DNA of 51,635 nucleotides from an uncultured Pelagibacteraceae bacterium (GCA_902516395.1 CABXYN010000008.1:1-51635); one strand, 5' to 3'; positions 37,103 to 48,286 are shown, counted from the first letter of the stretch. Notes: generated by a model from the letters alone, not told the origin. Numbers and translations: made by a program.

Positions 37103-38413
37103 TTAATTTTCAAACCTTATAGGTTTGCCTGAGGCTTCTCCAAGAATTTCTCCATCTTTCATTTTGGTTTCACCATTTATGATTGTATATACTGGGGTAC
37201 CTTTAAACTTATGTCCATTGAAAGGTGACCATCCACACTTACTCTCTATTTTTTCATTTTTGATTTCGATAATTTTGTTCATATTCACAATTGTAAAGTC
37301 TGCATCATAGTCTTCCTTTATATATCCCTTACCTATAATACCAAAAATTTTTGCTGGATTTTCACAGACGAGATTCATTAACTGAACTAAAGTTAGTTTT
37401 CCATCATTTACATGGTTCAGCATCACAGGTAATAAGGTTTGAACCCCAGGCATTCCTGAAGGAGTATCTGGATATTCTTTATCTTTATTTGCTTTAAGAT
37501 GAGGAGCGTGATCCGAACCAATAGTGTCATTATAATTATTTCTTACAGCATACCATAGTCTATCGTAATGACTTTTTTCTCTAATGGGTGGATTCATTTG
37601 TGCATAAGTTCCAAGCTTGTCGTAGCAATCTGGAGCAAACATAGTTAAATGTTGTGGAGTTATTTCAAAAGTTATATCTCCTTTATTTTGAGATAAAAAA
37701 TCAATCTCCTGTTTTGTGGTAATGTGTAAAATATGAGCCTTTTTACCTAGCCTTTTTGCAATTTTAACAATCTTTCTAGTAGAAGAAATTGCACATTCTT
37801 CATCCCTCCATATTGGATGTGAATGAACATTGCCTTTTTCTCTTAGCTTCTTTCTTAAATTTAAAATATCTTCATCTTCTGAGTGAACTGCAACAATTTT
37901 TGATGTGCTTTCAAAAACTTTTTCAATATCTTCTTCTTTATGAACTAGCAAAGTTCCTGTGGACGAACCAGCAAACAATTTAACACCACAACATCCATCT
38001 AAACCCTTTAGGTCAGCTAATTCGCTTTGATTAGTGGGAGTAGCCCCAAAATAAAATGCATGATTACAATACATTCTATTTTTTGCTAAATCTATTTTTC
38101 TTTGAAATTCTGCTTTATTTGTAGTTGCAGGATTTGTATTTGGCATTTCAAATACTGAGGTAATACCTCCAACAATTGCTGCTCTACTTCCTGAAGCTAA
38201 ATCCTCAGTATCGGTTGAGCCTGGTTCCCTAAAATGTGTTTGAGTATCAATACATCCAGGAAGAACAGTAAGTCCGCTCGCATCAATTGATTTACTTGCA
38301 TCTTCGTCTAACTTTCCAATTTTTATGATCTTGCTATTTTGAATACCTATATCAACATCTTTGAGATCTTTATCAATATAGCACTTTCCATTTTTAATTA
38401 TTAAGTCTAACAT
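37103..38413 (-). CDS. pyrC: Dihydroorotase (class I-like amidohydrolase)
   Basis: The 436-residue protein has PGCIDTQTHFREPG, MPNTNPAT, the carboxylated lysine GVKLFAGSSTG, AVHSEDED, HILHITTK and GSDHAPH in order, as in dihydroorotases. It closes carbamoyl aspartate to dihydroorotate in pyrimidine synthesis. The first of the two metal histidines (HxH) is glutamine here (DTQTHFREPG), a variant that also occurs in some annotated PyrC proteins. Allantoinase or hydantoinase is an alternative because these share the fold. Convergent with prpE with a six-base gap. Confidence 0.82.
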   Translation of the reverse strand: MLDLIIKNGKCYIDKDLKDVDIGIQNSKIIKIGKLDEDASKSIDASGLTVLPGCIDTQTHFREPGSTDTEDLASGSRAAIVGGITSVFEMPNTNPATTNKAEFQRKIDLAKNRMYCNHAFYFGATPTNQSELADLKGLDGCCGVKLFAGSSTGTLLVHKEEDIEKVFESTSKIVAVHSEDEDILNLRKKLREKGNVHSHPIWRDEECAISSTRKIVKIAKRLGKKAHILHITTKQEIDFLSQNKGDITFEITPQHLTMFAPDCYDKLGTYAQMNPPIREKSHYDRLWYAVRNNYNDTIGSDHAPHLKANKDKEYPDTPSGMPGVQTLLPVMLNHVNDGKLTLVQLMNLVCENPAKIFGIIGKGYIKEDYDADFTIVNMNKIIEIKNEKIESKCGWSPFNGHKFKGTPVYTIINGETKMKDGEILGEASGKPIRFEN

Positions 38414-38455
38414 TTATTGAAAAAATACTTATATGATTTGTTATATTATTACAAT

Positions 38456-39337
38456 ATGAATAGAAATAATGTTTACATTTTAGAAGATAGAGGTCTTCTT
38501 TATATTAATGGAGACGATACTAAAGAGTTTTTACAAAATATAATTACCAACAATATTGAAAATGTATCAGACAACAGAAGTTGTTTTTCAGCTCTTTTAA
38601 CCCCGCAGGGCAAATATCTTTATGATTTTATAATTATTAAACACAAATCTGGTTATTTTTTGGATTGTGAAAAAAAAATTATTGAAAATTTATATAAACA
38701 ACTAAATTTATACAAACTAAGATCTAGAGTAGAAATCTTAAATTTAAGTAATGAGTTTGTTGTTGCTAATTTAACAAGAGAAAAATTTCTAGAATTAGAA
38801 AATTCAAAAGATGAAGTAGGTTTTACAATAAAGTTTAGAGAAGACCCTGTTCTTTTAGATCCTAGGTCTAACAAATTAGGAGCTAGACTAGTGATTAATT
38901 TAGAAAAATTATATCTTTCTATAAAAAAATTAGGGTTAAAAGTTTCAGATGTTACCGAGTATTATGATTTTAGTCATGAATTAGGAATTGCTCAAATAGA
39001 CACAAATAATCTGCAAGATAAAATATTTGGAATTGAATGTAATTTTGAAGAGCTTAATGGAATTGATTTTAGAAAAGGATGTTATGTGGGACAAGAAAAT
39101 ACAGCAAGAATTAAACTTAAAGATAAACTTAATAAAAGATTATTTGCAATTAAAGTTTTAGATGGTGAGATCAATAGTGAAGAAATTACCTCTGAAAATA
39201 AAAATATTGGTAAGTTATTAATAAATAATAAAAATCCATTTGCTTTACTAAAATTACAAAATAAAAATTTCAATTTTGAAGCAGACCTAAAATGTGGAGA
39301 CGCAAAAATTAAGGTATTAAAACCAAATTGGTTTTAG
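38456..39337 (+). CDS. ygfZ: YgfZ/GcvT-like folate-binding protein
   Basis: The 293-residue protein shows LLYINGDDTKEFLQNIITNNI near the start and the family signature KGCYVGQENTARIK (normally KGCYxGQE) around residue 207. YgfZ (COG0354) uses folate and aids repair or assembly of iron-sulfur proteins. I begin at the ATG at 38456 (MNRNNVYILEDRGLLYI) since the frame from 38417 would add 13 residues lying over the pyrC start region. The gene is divergent from pyrC and followed convergently by the MazG-like gene after one base. Confidence 0.87.
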   Translation: MNRNNVYILEDRGLLYINGDDTKEFLQNIITNNIENVSDNRSCFSALLTPQGKYLYDFIIIKHKSGYFLDCEKKIIENLYKQLNLYKLRSRVEILNLSNEFVVANLTREKFLELENSKDEVGFTIKFREDPVLLDPRSNKLGARLVINLEKLYLSIKKLGLKVSDVTEYYDFSHELGIAQIDTNNLQDKIFGIECNFEELNGIDFRKGCYVGQENTARIKLKDKLNKRLFAIKVLDGEINSEEITSENKNIGKLLINNKNPFALLKLQNKNFNFEADLKCGDAKIKVLKPNWF

Positions 39338-39338
39338 A

Positions 39339-39710
39339 TTATTTTATAAATTTTGATAAATCTGGTTTGAAGTAATCGGGTCCTTTCATTACTTTTCCAA
39401 ATTCATTAAATATTGGTTTTCTATCTTTTCCTAATTTGCTCATGTTAGATTTTTGAACTTCTTCAAAACATTTATCCAAGTTAATGCCAAAAGCATGTCC
39501 TGCACCATAAGTGACATACAAAATATCCGTTAGTGCATCAGCAACTTCTGTTAAATTTTTTTCTGATATTGCTTGTTTCAGCTCCTCTAACTCCTCATTA
39601 ATCAATGATATTCTAAGCGAGTTAATTTTATCTGTACTTAGACTTGATGAATCTTTTACATCTTGATTAAAAGTTTTCATGAATATTCCAACCTTTTCAA
39701 AATTTGTCAT
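39339..39710 (-). CDS. MazG-like nucleotide pyrophosphohydrolase
   Basis: The 123-residue all-alpha protein carries the metal-binding pattern of the MazG/HisE superfamily: NEELEELKQAI followed after about 12 residues by EVADALTDILYVTYG. Such proteins hydrolyse (d)NTPs or related nucleotides to monophosphates, often to clean up abnormal nucleotides; the substrate is not readable. A C-terminal segment PIFNEFGKVMKGPDYFKPDL is typical of the phosphoribosyl-ATP-pyrophosphatase-like subgroup. AGGAG precedes the ATG. Divergent from fumC. Confidence 0.85.
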   Translation of the reverse strand: MTNFEKVGIFMKTFNQDVKDSSSLSTDKINSLRISLINEELEELKQAISEKNLTEVADALTDILYVTYGAGHAFGINLDKCFEEVQKSNMSKLGKDRKPIFNEFGKVMKGPDYFKPDLSKFIK

Positions 39711-39777
39711 TTTACTCCTATATGATTTTATTATTTTTTAATGTATAAATGATTAAATATACTCTCAAAATTTAAAT

Positions 39778-41166
39778 ATGAAATTCAGAAAAGAATATGA
39801 CAGCATTGGTTCTATTAATGTGCCTGTGGATAAGTATTGGGGTGCATCTACTCAAAGATCAAAAAAATACTTTGATATAGGAGACGTATTGGTCAGACCA
39901 AAGTTAATAAAATCCATAGCTATTATAAAAAAAGCAGCTGCTATTACAAATTATAAAAATAAAGATATTAGCCCAAAAGTTTATAAATCAATTGTACGAG
40001 CTTCTAATGAAGTTATAGCAGGAAAATTAGATAATCATTTCCCTCTTAAAGTTTGGCAAACTGGTTCGGGTACTCAAACAAATATGAATGTGAATGAAGT
40101 AATTTCAAACAGAGCAATTGAAATGCTTAAGGGAAAAAAGGGTACAAAAAAACCTGTACATCCAAATGATCATGTTAATAAATCTCAGTCAACGAATGAT
40201 GTATTTCCTACAGCAATGCATATTGCAATAACAATGGAAACTAGAGAAAAACTATTACCAAGTTTAGTATTATTAAATAAAGAATTAAAAAAAAAAGTAA
40301 GAGAATTTGATAAAATAGTAAAAATAGGTAGAACACACCTTCAGGATGCTACTCCTTTATCATTAGGTCAAGAATTTTCTGGCTACCAATCTCAATTAGA
40401 AGAATGCATTAAAAGAATAAAAGTATCACTGCATGAAATTTATTATTTAGCACAAGGCGGGACGGCGGTAGGCACAGGTATTAATACCAAAAAAAATTTT
40501 GATAAGAAAATAGTAAATGAAATTAAAAAAATCACCAGGTTACCTTTTAAGCCAGCTAAAAATAAGTTTGCTGCACTTGCTGCTCATGATGCAATAGTAA
40601 ATTATTCAGGTACCTTAAATACAACTGCAGTATGTTTAATGAAAATAGCAAATGACATTAGATTTTTAGGTTCGGGGCCAAGAGCTGGTTATGGAGAGTT
40701 GATATTGCCAGAGAATGAACCTGGATCATCAATTATGCCTGGTAAAGTAAATCCAACTCAATGTGAGGCTGTAACAATGGTGTGTGTGAAAGTAATTGGA
40801 AATCATAATGGAATTACAATGGCTGGTTCACATGGTCATTTTGAACTTAATGTTTTTAAACCTTTAATAATTCATAATGTACTTCAATCAATCCAAATTC
40901 TGTCAGATAGCACAAAAAGTTTTGCAAAGTATTGTATCTCTGGACTAAAGGCTGACAAAATCAGAATTAAAAACTTATTAGCCAACTCTTTAATGCTGGT
41001 AACTGCCTTATCTCCAAAGATTGGCTACGATAATGCAGCAAAGATTGCTAAGAATGCGTTAAAAAATAATACTACTCTAAAAGCTGAAGCACTGAAATCA
41101 GGGTTAATAAATGAGAGAGAATACAATAAAATTGTTGATCCTAATAAAATGATAAAACCAGACTAA
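39778..41166 (+). CDS. fumC: Fumarate hydratase class II
   Basis: The 462-residue protein has all family motifs: [56 protein letters not shown] and the signature [16 protein letters not shown]. It interconverts fumarate and malate in the TCA cycle without an iron-sulfur cluster. Length is normal (about 463). It is a single gene, divergent from the MazG-like gene, and its stop overlaps the convergent AsmA-like gene by four bases. Confidence 0.96.
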   Translation: MKFRKEYDSIGSINVPVDKYWGASTQRSKKYFDIGDVLVRPKLIKSIAIIKKAAAITNYKNKDISPKVYKSIVRASNEVIAGKLDNHFPLKVWQTGSGTQTNMNVNEVISNRAIEMLKGKKGTKKPVHPNDHVNKSQSTNDVFPTAMHIAITMETREKLLPSLVLLNKELKKKVREFDKIVKIGRTHLQDATPLSLGQEFSGYQSQLEECIKRIKVSLHEIYYLAQGGTAVGTGINTKKNFDKKIVNEIKKITRLPFKPAKNKFAALAAHDAIVNYSGTLNTTAVCLMKIANDIRFLGSGPRAGYGELILPENEPGSSIMPGKVNPTQCEAVTMVCVKVIGNHNGITMAGSHGHFELNVFKPLIIHNVLQSIQILSDSTKSFAKYCISGLKADKIRIKNLLANSLMLVTALSPKIGYDNAAKIAKNALKNNTTLKAEALKSGLINEREYNKIVDPNKMIKPD

Positions 41167-42536
41167 CTATTTATAATATTTTTAACTAAAGATTTAAGCT
41201 CTTGAGAATTTCTAATGTTATATCTAATCATATTACTTTTTTTATCTTTATATGCTGTTTGATTAATTTTTATATCAAATACTGATATTATTCCGGTATT
41301 TATATTTTTATCAATTTTAAAATACATCACATTTATATTTTTCACTCTGTCTAACTTTACTTGAAATTTTTTAGCGAATTCTTTTTTGTTTTTTATTTGT
41401 AAAGAATTTGATGAATGAAATATTATGTCACCACTTTCTTCTTTGTATTTTATTTCAGTTTTAATTTGGCCAATTTCACCAATATTGAATAAAACTTCAC
41501 TTAAATTAATAGTTTTTTGGCTTATATTTAAACTTATGTTACCGCTTCTTATAAGCTCGTGCTCTATATTATTTAAAATTAATTTGATATCTCCATTTAC
41601 ATTACCTAATAAATTGGGTTTTAAGTTTAATATAGAAAACATTAATTCATCTATCAAAAAATTTAGATTTTGCTTATTCAAAGTAATATTCGAATTGAGA
41701 TAAAAAGGAGATAACTCAATTGTTGAATTAATTTTTATATCATTATTATTTTGTGGAGATTTTAAAGAAATAATATTATTTTTTAATTGGTATCCTATTT
41801 CAATATTCCTATTTAGGAAGTTTAGTGAAGTTGCACCTTCAAAACTAGAATTATTATCATAGTTTAATTCATTTTTTATCAAAATATTTGGTTCTTTAAA
41901 ATCTATTTCTATTTGTGAATTCATTTGAGAATTGTATTTTTTTTTCCAAAATGATTTAAAATTTAAATCAAACAAATTGCCTTTGATATTTAATTTTTTG
42001 AAATCATCTTGTCGAGATGTAATAAAATTAATTTTTTCAATAGGAGATATAATTAAAGTTTCATCATTCTCATCGACTACAAATATTTTACTTTTTTTAA
42101 TATAAATTGCCTTACTTTCACTATTATGAAAATAATTTCTTAAAACGTTATATTCTTTTTTTTTTATTAAAAAATTTGTATTTTGTATTTCGAATTTTTC
42201 AAAGTTTATTTTAGATTTTGGATATAAACTATTGGAGCTCATAAAAACTTTTAAGTTTTTTATATCAAATGAAATACTTTCATTATTGTTTTTATCTATT
42301 GATAATGATGAATCGCTAATTAATAAATGAGGCTTTGGAAGTAATTGATACTTTATGTCACCATTTATATTTAAGTTAATATTAAAATCAGATGAAAACT
42401 TACTTTCAATGATGTTTTCTATACTTTTATAATTAAATAAAACTGGTATTGATAAATAAATGCCAAATAAAAAACACAATGCAACTAATAAAAAAATGAA
42501 TTTAGCAAATATTGTTACTTTCAATTTTTTTATCAT
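41163..42536 (-). CDS. AsmA-like envelope protein
   Basis: The 457-residue protein has an N-terminal membrane helix (residues 10-32) and then a long beta-rich domain starting with [33 protein letters not shown], the AsmA pattern. It ends in a C-terminal segment related to AsmA repeats (SGDIIFHSS). AsmA-family proteins span the periplasm and are implicated in lipid transport to the outer membrane and in outer membrane assembly. It is shorter than E. coli AsmA (617). It is divergent from uvrD with a 36-base gap. Confidence 0.8.
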   Translation of the reverse strand: MIKKLKVTIFAKFIFLLVALCFLFGIYLSIPVLFNYKSIENIIESKFSSDFNINLNINGDIKYQLLPKPHLLISDSSLSIDKNNNESISFDIKNLKVFMSSNSLYPKSKINFEKFEIQNTNFLIKKKEYNVLRNYFHNSESKAIYIKKSKIFVVDENDETLIISPIEKINFITSRQDDFKKLNIKGNLFDLNFKSFWKKKYNSQMNSQIEIDFKEPNILIKNELNYDNNSSFEGATSLNFLNRNIEIGYQLKNNIISLKSPQNNNDIKINSTIELSPFYLNSNITLNKQNLNFLIDELMFSILNLKPNLLGNVNGDIKLILNNIEHELIRSGNISLNISQKTINLSEVLFNIGEIGQIKTEIKYKEESGDIIFHSSNSLQIKNKKEFAKKFQVKLDRVKNINVMYFKIDKNINTGIISVFDIKINQTAYKDKKSNMIRYNIRNSQELKSLVKNIINS

Positions 42537-42572
42537 TAATCCAATATCGCTTAAAATTAAAAAAAATAAACG

Positions 42573-44600
42573 ATGAATTTGGATTATTTAACAAATCTTA
42601 ATGAAAGCCAGGAGGAAGCGGTTCTGAATTTAAACGGACCTCTTTTGATTGTTGCGGGAGCAGGCTCAGGAAAAACCAGAGTTCTTACAGCTAGAATTGC
42701 CCATATTGTCAAACAACATAAGGCATTTCCCAATCAGGTCTTAGCAGTAACATTTACAAACAAAGCTGCAAAAGAAATGCAATTGAGAGTTTCTAAATTC
42801 TTAAGAAAGGAGGCAACTGGTCTTCCATGGTTAGGGACATTTCACTCAATTAGTGCAAAAATATTAAGAAAACATGCAGAAGCAGCTGGATTAAAATCTA
42901 ATTTTTCCATTATTGATCAAGATGACCAGGTAAGATTAATAAAAAATATTTGTAAATCTGAAAATATAGATACAAAAAAAATATCCCCAAAATATATTTT
43001 AGCTGTCATTGATAAATGGAAGAATAAAGGGTTTTACCCTGAAGAAGTTGTGCTCAAACGTAAAGATATATTAGAAAAAAGTTTTCTTGGAATTTATAAA
43101 ATTTATCAACAAAAATTAATAGATTTAAATGCTGCTGATTTCAGTGATTTAATACTTCATACTGTTAAAATCTTTGAAAGACATAGAGATATATCAAAAA
43201 TGTATTCAAAAAAGTTCAAATACATTTTAGTTGACGAATATCAAGATACTAACTTTATTCAAAGTGAATGGCTTAAATTTCTAGCAAAATATAATCAAAA
43301 TATTTGCTGTGTTGGTGACGATGATCAATCAATATACAGCTGGAGAGGAGCTGAAATTAAAAATTTTCTTCAATTTGAACACGTTTACGAAAATACAAAA
43401 ATAATAAGATTAGAAAAAAATTATAGATCAACTCAGAATATTTTAAACGTAGCATCAAATATTATTGAGAATAATCAAAATAGAGTTGGAAAAAAACTTT
43501 TTACAGACCAAGAAGACGGTGAACTTGTGACTTTGAACTGTTTTAGAAATGTAAAAGATGAAGCAACTGAAATTGGTTCTAATATTGAAGATTTAAAAAA
43601 TAAATTTTCATTAAACGAAGTTGCAATTCTTGTAAGAGCTATTTTTCAAACTAGAGAATTTGAAGAAAGGTTTTTAAAGATCGGTGTTCCATACAGAATT
43701 ATTGGTGGTATTAAATTTTATGAAAGAGCTGAAGTAAAGGATTGTGTTGCATACTTAAAAACAGTTTTTCAACCTCAGGATGACTTAGCCTTTGAGAGAA
43801 TTTTAAATGTTCCAAAAAGATCTATTGGGGATACTACTGTAAAAATTATTAACAATTTTGCGAAATTAAATAAATGCTCATTAGAAGTTGCCTCAAAACA
43901 TTTAATTGAACAAAATAGAATTAAACCCAAAACGAAATTAGGTTTAAATTCCCTTTTAAATCTTTTAGAAAAATGGAGAAATGACTTAAAGAGTAAAATG
44001 AGTCATAATAAGCTATTACAAATAATTCTTGATGAGTCTGGATATAGTGAAATGCTTAAAAATAAGAAAGACTTAGAAAATGAAAATAGATTAGAAAATA
44101 TAAAGGAATTATTAAATGCAATGAAAGAATTTGATAATTTGGAAAGTTTTTTAGAGCACGTTGCTCTTGCAACTTCATTAGACCAAGATTGGCAGAGTGA
44201 AAAAGTCAATTTAATGACAATACACGCATCTAAAGGACTAGAATTTGATGTCGTATTCTTGCCAGGGTGGGAAGAGGGTTTATTTCCTCATCAGAAAAGT
44301 ATTGAGGAAAAAGGCGAAAGTGGATTAGAGGAGGAAAGAAGATTGGCTTATGTGGCGATTACCAGGGCAAAAAAGCTTGCTAAAATATCTTTTTCTATGA
44401 ATAGATTTTATCAAGGAGACTGGATAGACAGTATGGCATCAAGGTTTGTGGATGAGTTACCAGATGAATATATTAAAAAAAATAATAATTTTGTAGATGA
44501 AAAAGAAGAAGATTTTGAATTTAACCAAGATATAGATTTCGATAGTGATAGTGAAATTAGGAGTCCTGGTTGGATACGATATCAAAAAAAATTAAAATGA
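42573..44600 (+). CDS. uvrD: UvrD/PcrA-type superfamily 1 DNA helicase
   Basis: The 675-residue protein holds the SF1A helicase motifs in order: GAGSGKT (29-35), TFTNKAAKEM, WLGTFHSI, VDEYQDTN, VGDDDQSIYSWRGA, NYRSTQNI, MTIHASKGLEFDVVFLPG and VAITRAKK. UvrD/PcrA unwinds 3' to 5' in excision repair and replication restart. It is shorter than E. coli UvrD (720). It is coupled by ATGA to pepP. Rep is the alternative identity; PcrA-like is the safest description. Confidence 0.92.
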   Translation: MNLDYLTNLNESQEEAVLNLNGPLLIVAGAGSGKTRVLTARIAHIVKQHKAFPNQVLAVTFTNKAAKEMQLRVSKFLRKEATGLPWLGTFHSISAKILRKHAEAAGLKSNFSIIDQDDQVRLIKNICKSENIDTKKISPKYILAVIDKWKNKGFYPEEVVLKRKDILEKSFLGIYKIYQQKLIDLNAADFSDLILHTVKIFERHRDISKMYSKKFKYILVDEYQDTNFIQSEWLKFLAKYNQNICCVGDDDQSIYSWRGAEIKNFLQFEHVYENTKIIRLEKNYRSTQNILNVASNIIENNQNRVGKKLFTDQEDGELVTLNCFRNVKDEATEIGSNIEDLKNKFSLNEVAILVRAIFQTREFEERFLKIGVPYRIIGGIKFYERAEVKDCVAYLKTVFQPQDDLAFERILNVPKRSIGDTTVKIINNFAKLNKCSLEVASKHLIEQNRIKPKTKLGLNSLLNLLEKWRNDLKSKMSHNKLLQIILDESGYSEMLKNKKDLENENRLENIKELLNAMKEFDNLESFLEHVALATSLDQDWQSEKVNLMTIHASKGLEFDVVFLPGWEEGLFPHQKSIEEKGESGLEEERRLAYVAITRAKKLAKISFSMNRFYQGDWIDSMASRFVDELPDEYIKKNNNFVDEKEEDFEFNQDIDFDSDSEIRSPGWIRYQKKLK

Positions 44601-46276
44601 GTGCTAGAATAAATAACATTATCTTTTCAAATAATTTAGATGGATATATTTTACCAAAAAACGATAATTATTTTACCGAATATTCTAAATTAAATAATTT
44701 AAAATCAATTACAAAATTCTCAGGTTCTGCAGGATTTGCAATTTTTTTGAAAAATAAAAAATATTTGTTTGTTGATGGTAGATATACTATTCAAGCAGAA
44801 AAGGAATCAGGAAAAAAGTTTAAAATTTGTGAAATTCCATATGTGTGGCCTAAAGATATTTTAAAGAAGCAAATTAAAATTGGATACGATCCTGATCTTT
44901 TTACATGGTCAACTATAAACAAATATTTTGGAGCAAACTATAACTTAGTTCCTTTAAAAATTAAATTTGAAAATAAGAACTTGACTAAAAATGATTATCC
45001 ATTTTTTAGCTTAGATTCTCTTGTATCAGGTGAAAGTGTAAATAAAAAAATTGATCGATTAATTCAAATTATGAAAAAAAAGAAAATTGATTATACATTT
45101 ATTAGCTCAGGTGAAAATATTTGTTGGCTACTAAATATCAGAGGTAGAGATCTTCCAAATTCTCCTGTTGCTAATTGTAAAATGATCATAACAAAAGATA
45201 AAAAAATCTATTTTTTTGCAAATCAAAATAAAATTGAAAAAATAAAACTAAGTCTCAAAAAATTAAAAATATATTTTCTTGAAGAAAATAAAATTTTAAA
45301 TTGCTTAGTTAGATTAAAAAATGGGAAATTTTCCATAGATGGTAACACTTGTTCAATTCATGAAGAAAGTTTAATCAGCTATAAATTTAAAATAATTAAC
45401 CGAGAAGACCCTATTTATAATTTAAAATCTTTAAAAAATAAAATTGAGATTAAAAATATGGTTAATGCACATATTGAAGATGGCATTGCTTTAACAAAAT
45501 TCTTATATTGGATTAAAAATATTAAAGTAAATACTCTTACAGAGAAAATAATAGAAAGAAAATTAGAGAGTTTTAGAAAAAGTAGAAAAAACTATTTGTA
45601 CCCAAGCTTTGATACAATTGCTGGATCTGGACCAAATGGAGCAATTATACATTATAGATCCGATAAATTTTCAAACAGAAAGTTAAGGAAGTATGATTTA
45701 CTGTTACTTGATTCTGGTGGTCAATATAAGTGGGGAACAACAGATGTAACAAGGACAGTATGTTTTTCAAATGTCTCAGATAAAGTGAAGAATATATTCA
45801 CAAGAGTTTTGAAGGGTCACATTGCTGTAGCCTTATCCAATATAAAAAAAGAGATAAATGGCCATAATATTGATAAAATTGCTAGAAAAAGCCTAAACTC
45901 TGTAGGTCTTGACTACCGGCACGGTACTGGCCATGGAGTAGGGGCATTTCTTAATGTTCATGAAGGACCACAGGGAATATCAAAAAATAACTTCATAAAA
46001 TTAAAAGAGGGAATGATTTTAAGCAATGAACCTGGTTTTTATAAAAAAAATGATTTTGGAATAAGAATTGAAAATCTAGTTTTTATTAAAAAAATCAAAT
46101 CTAAACTTTTATTTGAAAATCTAACAATGGCACCAATTGATAAAGACCTAATTAATATTAAAATGCTTAACAAAAAGGAAAAGAATTATTTATTTAAATA
46201 TCACTTCAAAGTTTACAACAATATTTCACCATTTTTAAATAAAGACGAAAAAAAATGGTTAGCTAGCCTAATCTAG
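44597..46276 (+). CDS. pepP: Aminopeptidase P family protein (Xaa-Pro aminopeptidase)
   Basis: The 559-residue protein has an N-terminal creatinase-like domain pair and the C-terminal pita-bread domain with dinuclear metal ligands in LLLDSGGQYKWGTTDVTRTV (two Asp), HGTGHGVG (His), ILSNEPGFY (Glu) and GIRIENL (Glu). It removes N-terminal residues before proline. The long form (about 600) matches the eukaryote-like APP1. Start chosen at 44597 as ATGA overlapping the uvrD stop; a frame from 44570 would overlap uvrD by 31 bases. Confidence 0.9.
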   Translation: MSARINNIIFSNNLDGYILPKNDNYFTEYSKLNNLKSITKFSGSAGFAIFLKNKKYLFVDGRYTIQAEKESGKKFKICEIPYVWPKDILKKQIKIGYDPDLFTWSTINKYFGANYNLVPLKIKFENKNLTKNDYPFFSLDSLVSGESVNKKIDRLIQIMKKKKIDYTFISSGENICWLLNIRGRDLPNSPVANCKMIITKDKKIYFFANQNKIEKIKLSLKKLKIYFLEENKILNCLVRLKNGKFSIDGNTCSIHEESLISYKFKIINREDPIYNLKSLKNKIEIKNMVNAHIEDGIALTKFLYWIKNIKVNTLTEKIIERKLESFRKSRKNYLYPSFDTIAGSGPNGAIIHYRSDKFSNRKLRKYDLLLLDSGGQYKWGTTDVTRTVCFSNVSDKVKNIFTRVLKGHIAVALSNIKKEINGHNIDKIARKSLNSVGLDYRHGTGHGVGAFLNVHEGPQGISKNNFIKLKEGMILSNEPGFYKKNDFGIRIENLVFIKKIKSKLLFENLTMAPIDKDLINIKMLNKKEKNYLFKYHFKVYNNISPFLNKDEKKWLASLI

Positions 46277-48280
46277 CAAGTTAAGCCATTCTTTTTGAGA
46301 TAAAATTTTTATTCCTAATTCTTTAGCTTGTTGTACCTTACGATTTGTAGGCTTTTCACCAATTATTAAGTATTTCAATTTCCTATTCACTGAACTTACT
46401 ACAGACCCTGAATTCTTTTCAATTAAAGACTTTGCTTCAGCTCTACTCATATTTAACAATTTTCCAGTGATCATAAATGTATTATTTAAAAGTTTACCAT
46501 TTTTATTTAATATAGTGTAAGAAATATTTAAGATAGAAGACAATTTTTCAATTATTTTATAATTTGACTTATTTTCAAAAAAAGTTTTCAAAGAATTTAT
46601 TTGAGTTTCACCAATTCCATCTATATCTAAAAATTCATTTAATTTATCTTTATTTACTAAAATTATAAAATTTTTTATAGACTTTACGTATTCCGCCAAA
46701 AGTTTTGCATTTTCAATTCCAATATGTCTTATTCCGATAGCATACAAAAATCTATCCAAAGAAACTTTTTTTGATTGATCGATAGAGTATTTTAAGTTTG
46801 AAACAGATAGGTCTCCCCAACCTTCTAAATTTGATATTTTATTATAATCTAAATTATATATATCTTGTGGAAATCTAATTAAATTGAGATCCCAAAAATT
46901 TTCTACAACTTTTTTTCCAAGACCATCAATATTCATCGCATCTTTTGATATAAAATGTTTAATTTTTTCAATTGCAATTTTTTCACAATCATAACCTTCA
47001 TTTGTACACCTTCTTACAGCATCGTATTTTTTTGTAGTTTTATTAAATTCTTTTATTGTTATTGAACCACAAGAAGGGCAATTATTAGGAAAAATAAATT
47101 TTTTGGATTTTTTTTCTCTTTTTTTAAGATCAACTGAAACAACATGAGGAATAACATCACCTGCTCTCTCTACTTTTACAGTATCACCAAGTCTTATATC
47201 TTTTCTAATGATTTCATCTTCATTATGAAGTGTTGCATTAGAAACTACTACACCGCCGATATTTACTGGCTTTATTCTTGCGACTGGAGTTAATGCGCCT
47301 GTTCTGCCAACCTGAATATTTATGTCTTTTATTATAGAATATGCACTATCCGCTGAAAATTTATGAGCTATAGCCCATCTAGGAGAATTTGCTGTAAATC
47401 CTAATCTGTTTTGAAGACTAAGATTATTTATTTTATAGACTAAACCATCAACATCATACTTTAAATCAAATCTATCATTCTCAAATTTTTTGTGAAAACT
47501 TTCTAAATCTTTAATAGTTTTTAAAACCTTATTATGCTCATTTATTTTAAAACCCCATTTTTTTAATGAACTTAAAAAATCAGACTGTTTCTTTATTTTA
47601 TCGCTTTTAAAATAACCATAAGTATAAGCTATAAAGTTAAGTGGAATTTTGTTAGTTTCTAATGGATTTTTTTGTCTTAAAGAACCTGATGCAGCATTTC
47701 TAGGATTGGCAAAATCATTTTTTAACTTTTCAAAATCATCTTTTTCTATGAAAACCTCGCCTCTGATATCTATATCTTTTGGGAAATCTTTGTTGCTTAT
47801 TTTATGTGGTATATCATTGATTGTTTTTAAATTTTCAGTAATTACTTCACCTGTCGTGCCATCTCCACGTGAAACACCTATTATCAATAAACCTTTTTTG
47901 TACGTTAGTGAAGCAGAAATTCCATCTATTTTTGGTTCAACACTATATTCTAATTCTATTTTTTTATTAAGGTAATTAAATATTTTTTTTTCAAAATTTT
48001 CTAAATCATCTTTGTTGAAAGCATTTGATAAAGATAACATTCTAACTCTATGTTTTGATTTTTCAAAATTTTTTGAAGGAGAAAACCCTAAAATTTTTGA
48101 AGGTGAAGAATTGCTTTTTAAATATGAATACTTTTTTTCTAAATTTAAAATTTGTTTTTTGAGATCATCATATTTTTTATCAGATATTAAAGGCTTACTG
48201 TCCTCAAAATAATATTTATTATGTTTTGATATTTCACTTACTAGTTTTTCATAAATTTTTTTAATTTCACTATCGTTCAT
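46268..48280 (-). CDS. ligA: NAD-dependent DNA ligase
   Basis: The 670-residue protein has the NTase motif VEPKIDGISASL (nucleophile Lys in KIDG), SRGDGTTGEVITENLKTI, the oligonucleotide-binding LGFTANSPRWAIAHKF, GRTGALTPVA, a zinc finger (NCPSCG, RRCTNEGYDCE), helix-hairpin-helix repeats and a C-terminal BRCT domain from about residue 590 (MITGKLLNMSRAEAKSLIEKNSG). It seals replication and repair nicks. Full length. Stop overlaps convergent pepP by nine bases. Confidence 0.96.
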   Translation of the reverse strand: MNDSEIKKIYEKLVSEISKHNKYYFEDSKPLISDKKYDDLKKQILNLEKKYSYLKSNSSPSKILGFSPSKNFEKSKHRVRMLSLSNAFNKDDLENFEKKIFNYLNKKIELEYSVEPKIDGISASLTYKKGLLIIGVSRGDGTTGEVITENLKTINDIPHKISNKDFPKDIDIRGEVFIEKDDFEKLKNDFANPRNAASGSLRQKNPLETNKIPLNFIAYTYGYFKSDKIKKQSDFLSSLKKWGFKINEHNKVLKTIKDLESFHKKFENDRFDLKYDVDGLVYKINNLSLQNRLGFTANSPRWAIAHKFSADSAYSIIKDINIQVGRTGALTPVARIKPVNIGGVVVSNATLHNEDEIIRKDIRLGDTVKVERAGDVIPHVVSVDLKKREKKSKKFIFPNNCPSCGSITIKEFNKTTKKYDAVRRCTNEGYDCEKIAIEKIKHFISKDAMNIDGLGKKVVENFWDLNLIRFPQDIYNLDYNKISNLEGWGDLSVSNLKYSIDQSKKVSLDRFLYAIGIRHIGIENAKLLAEYVKSIKNFIILVNKDKLNEFLDIDGIGETQINSLKTFFENKSNYKIIEKLSSILNISYTILNKNGKLLNNTFMITGKLLNMSRAEAKSLIEKNSGSVVSSVNRKLKYLIIGEKPTNRKVQQAKELGIKILSQKEWLNLLD

Positions 48281-48286
48281 TACCTA

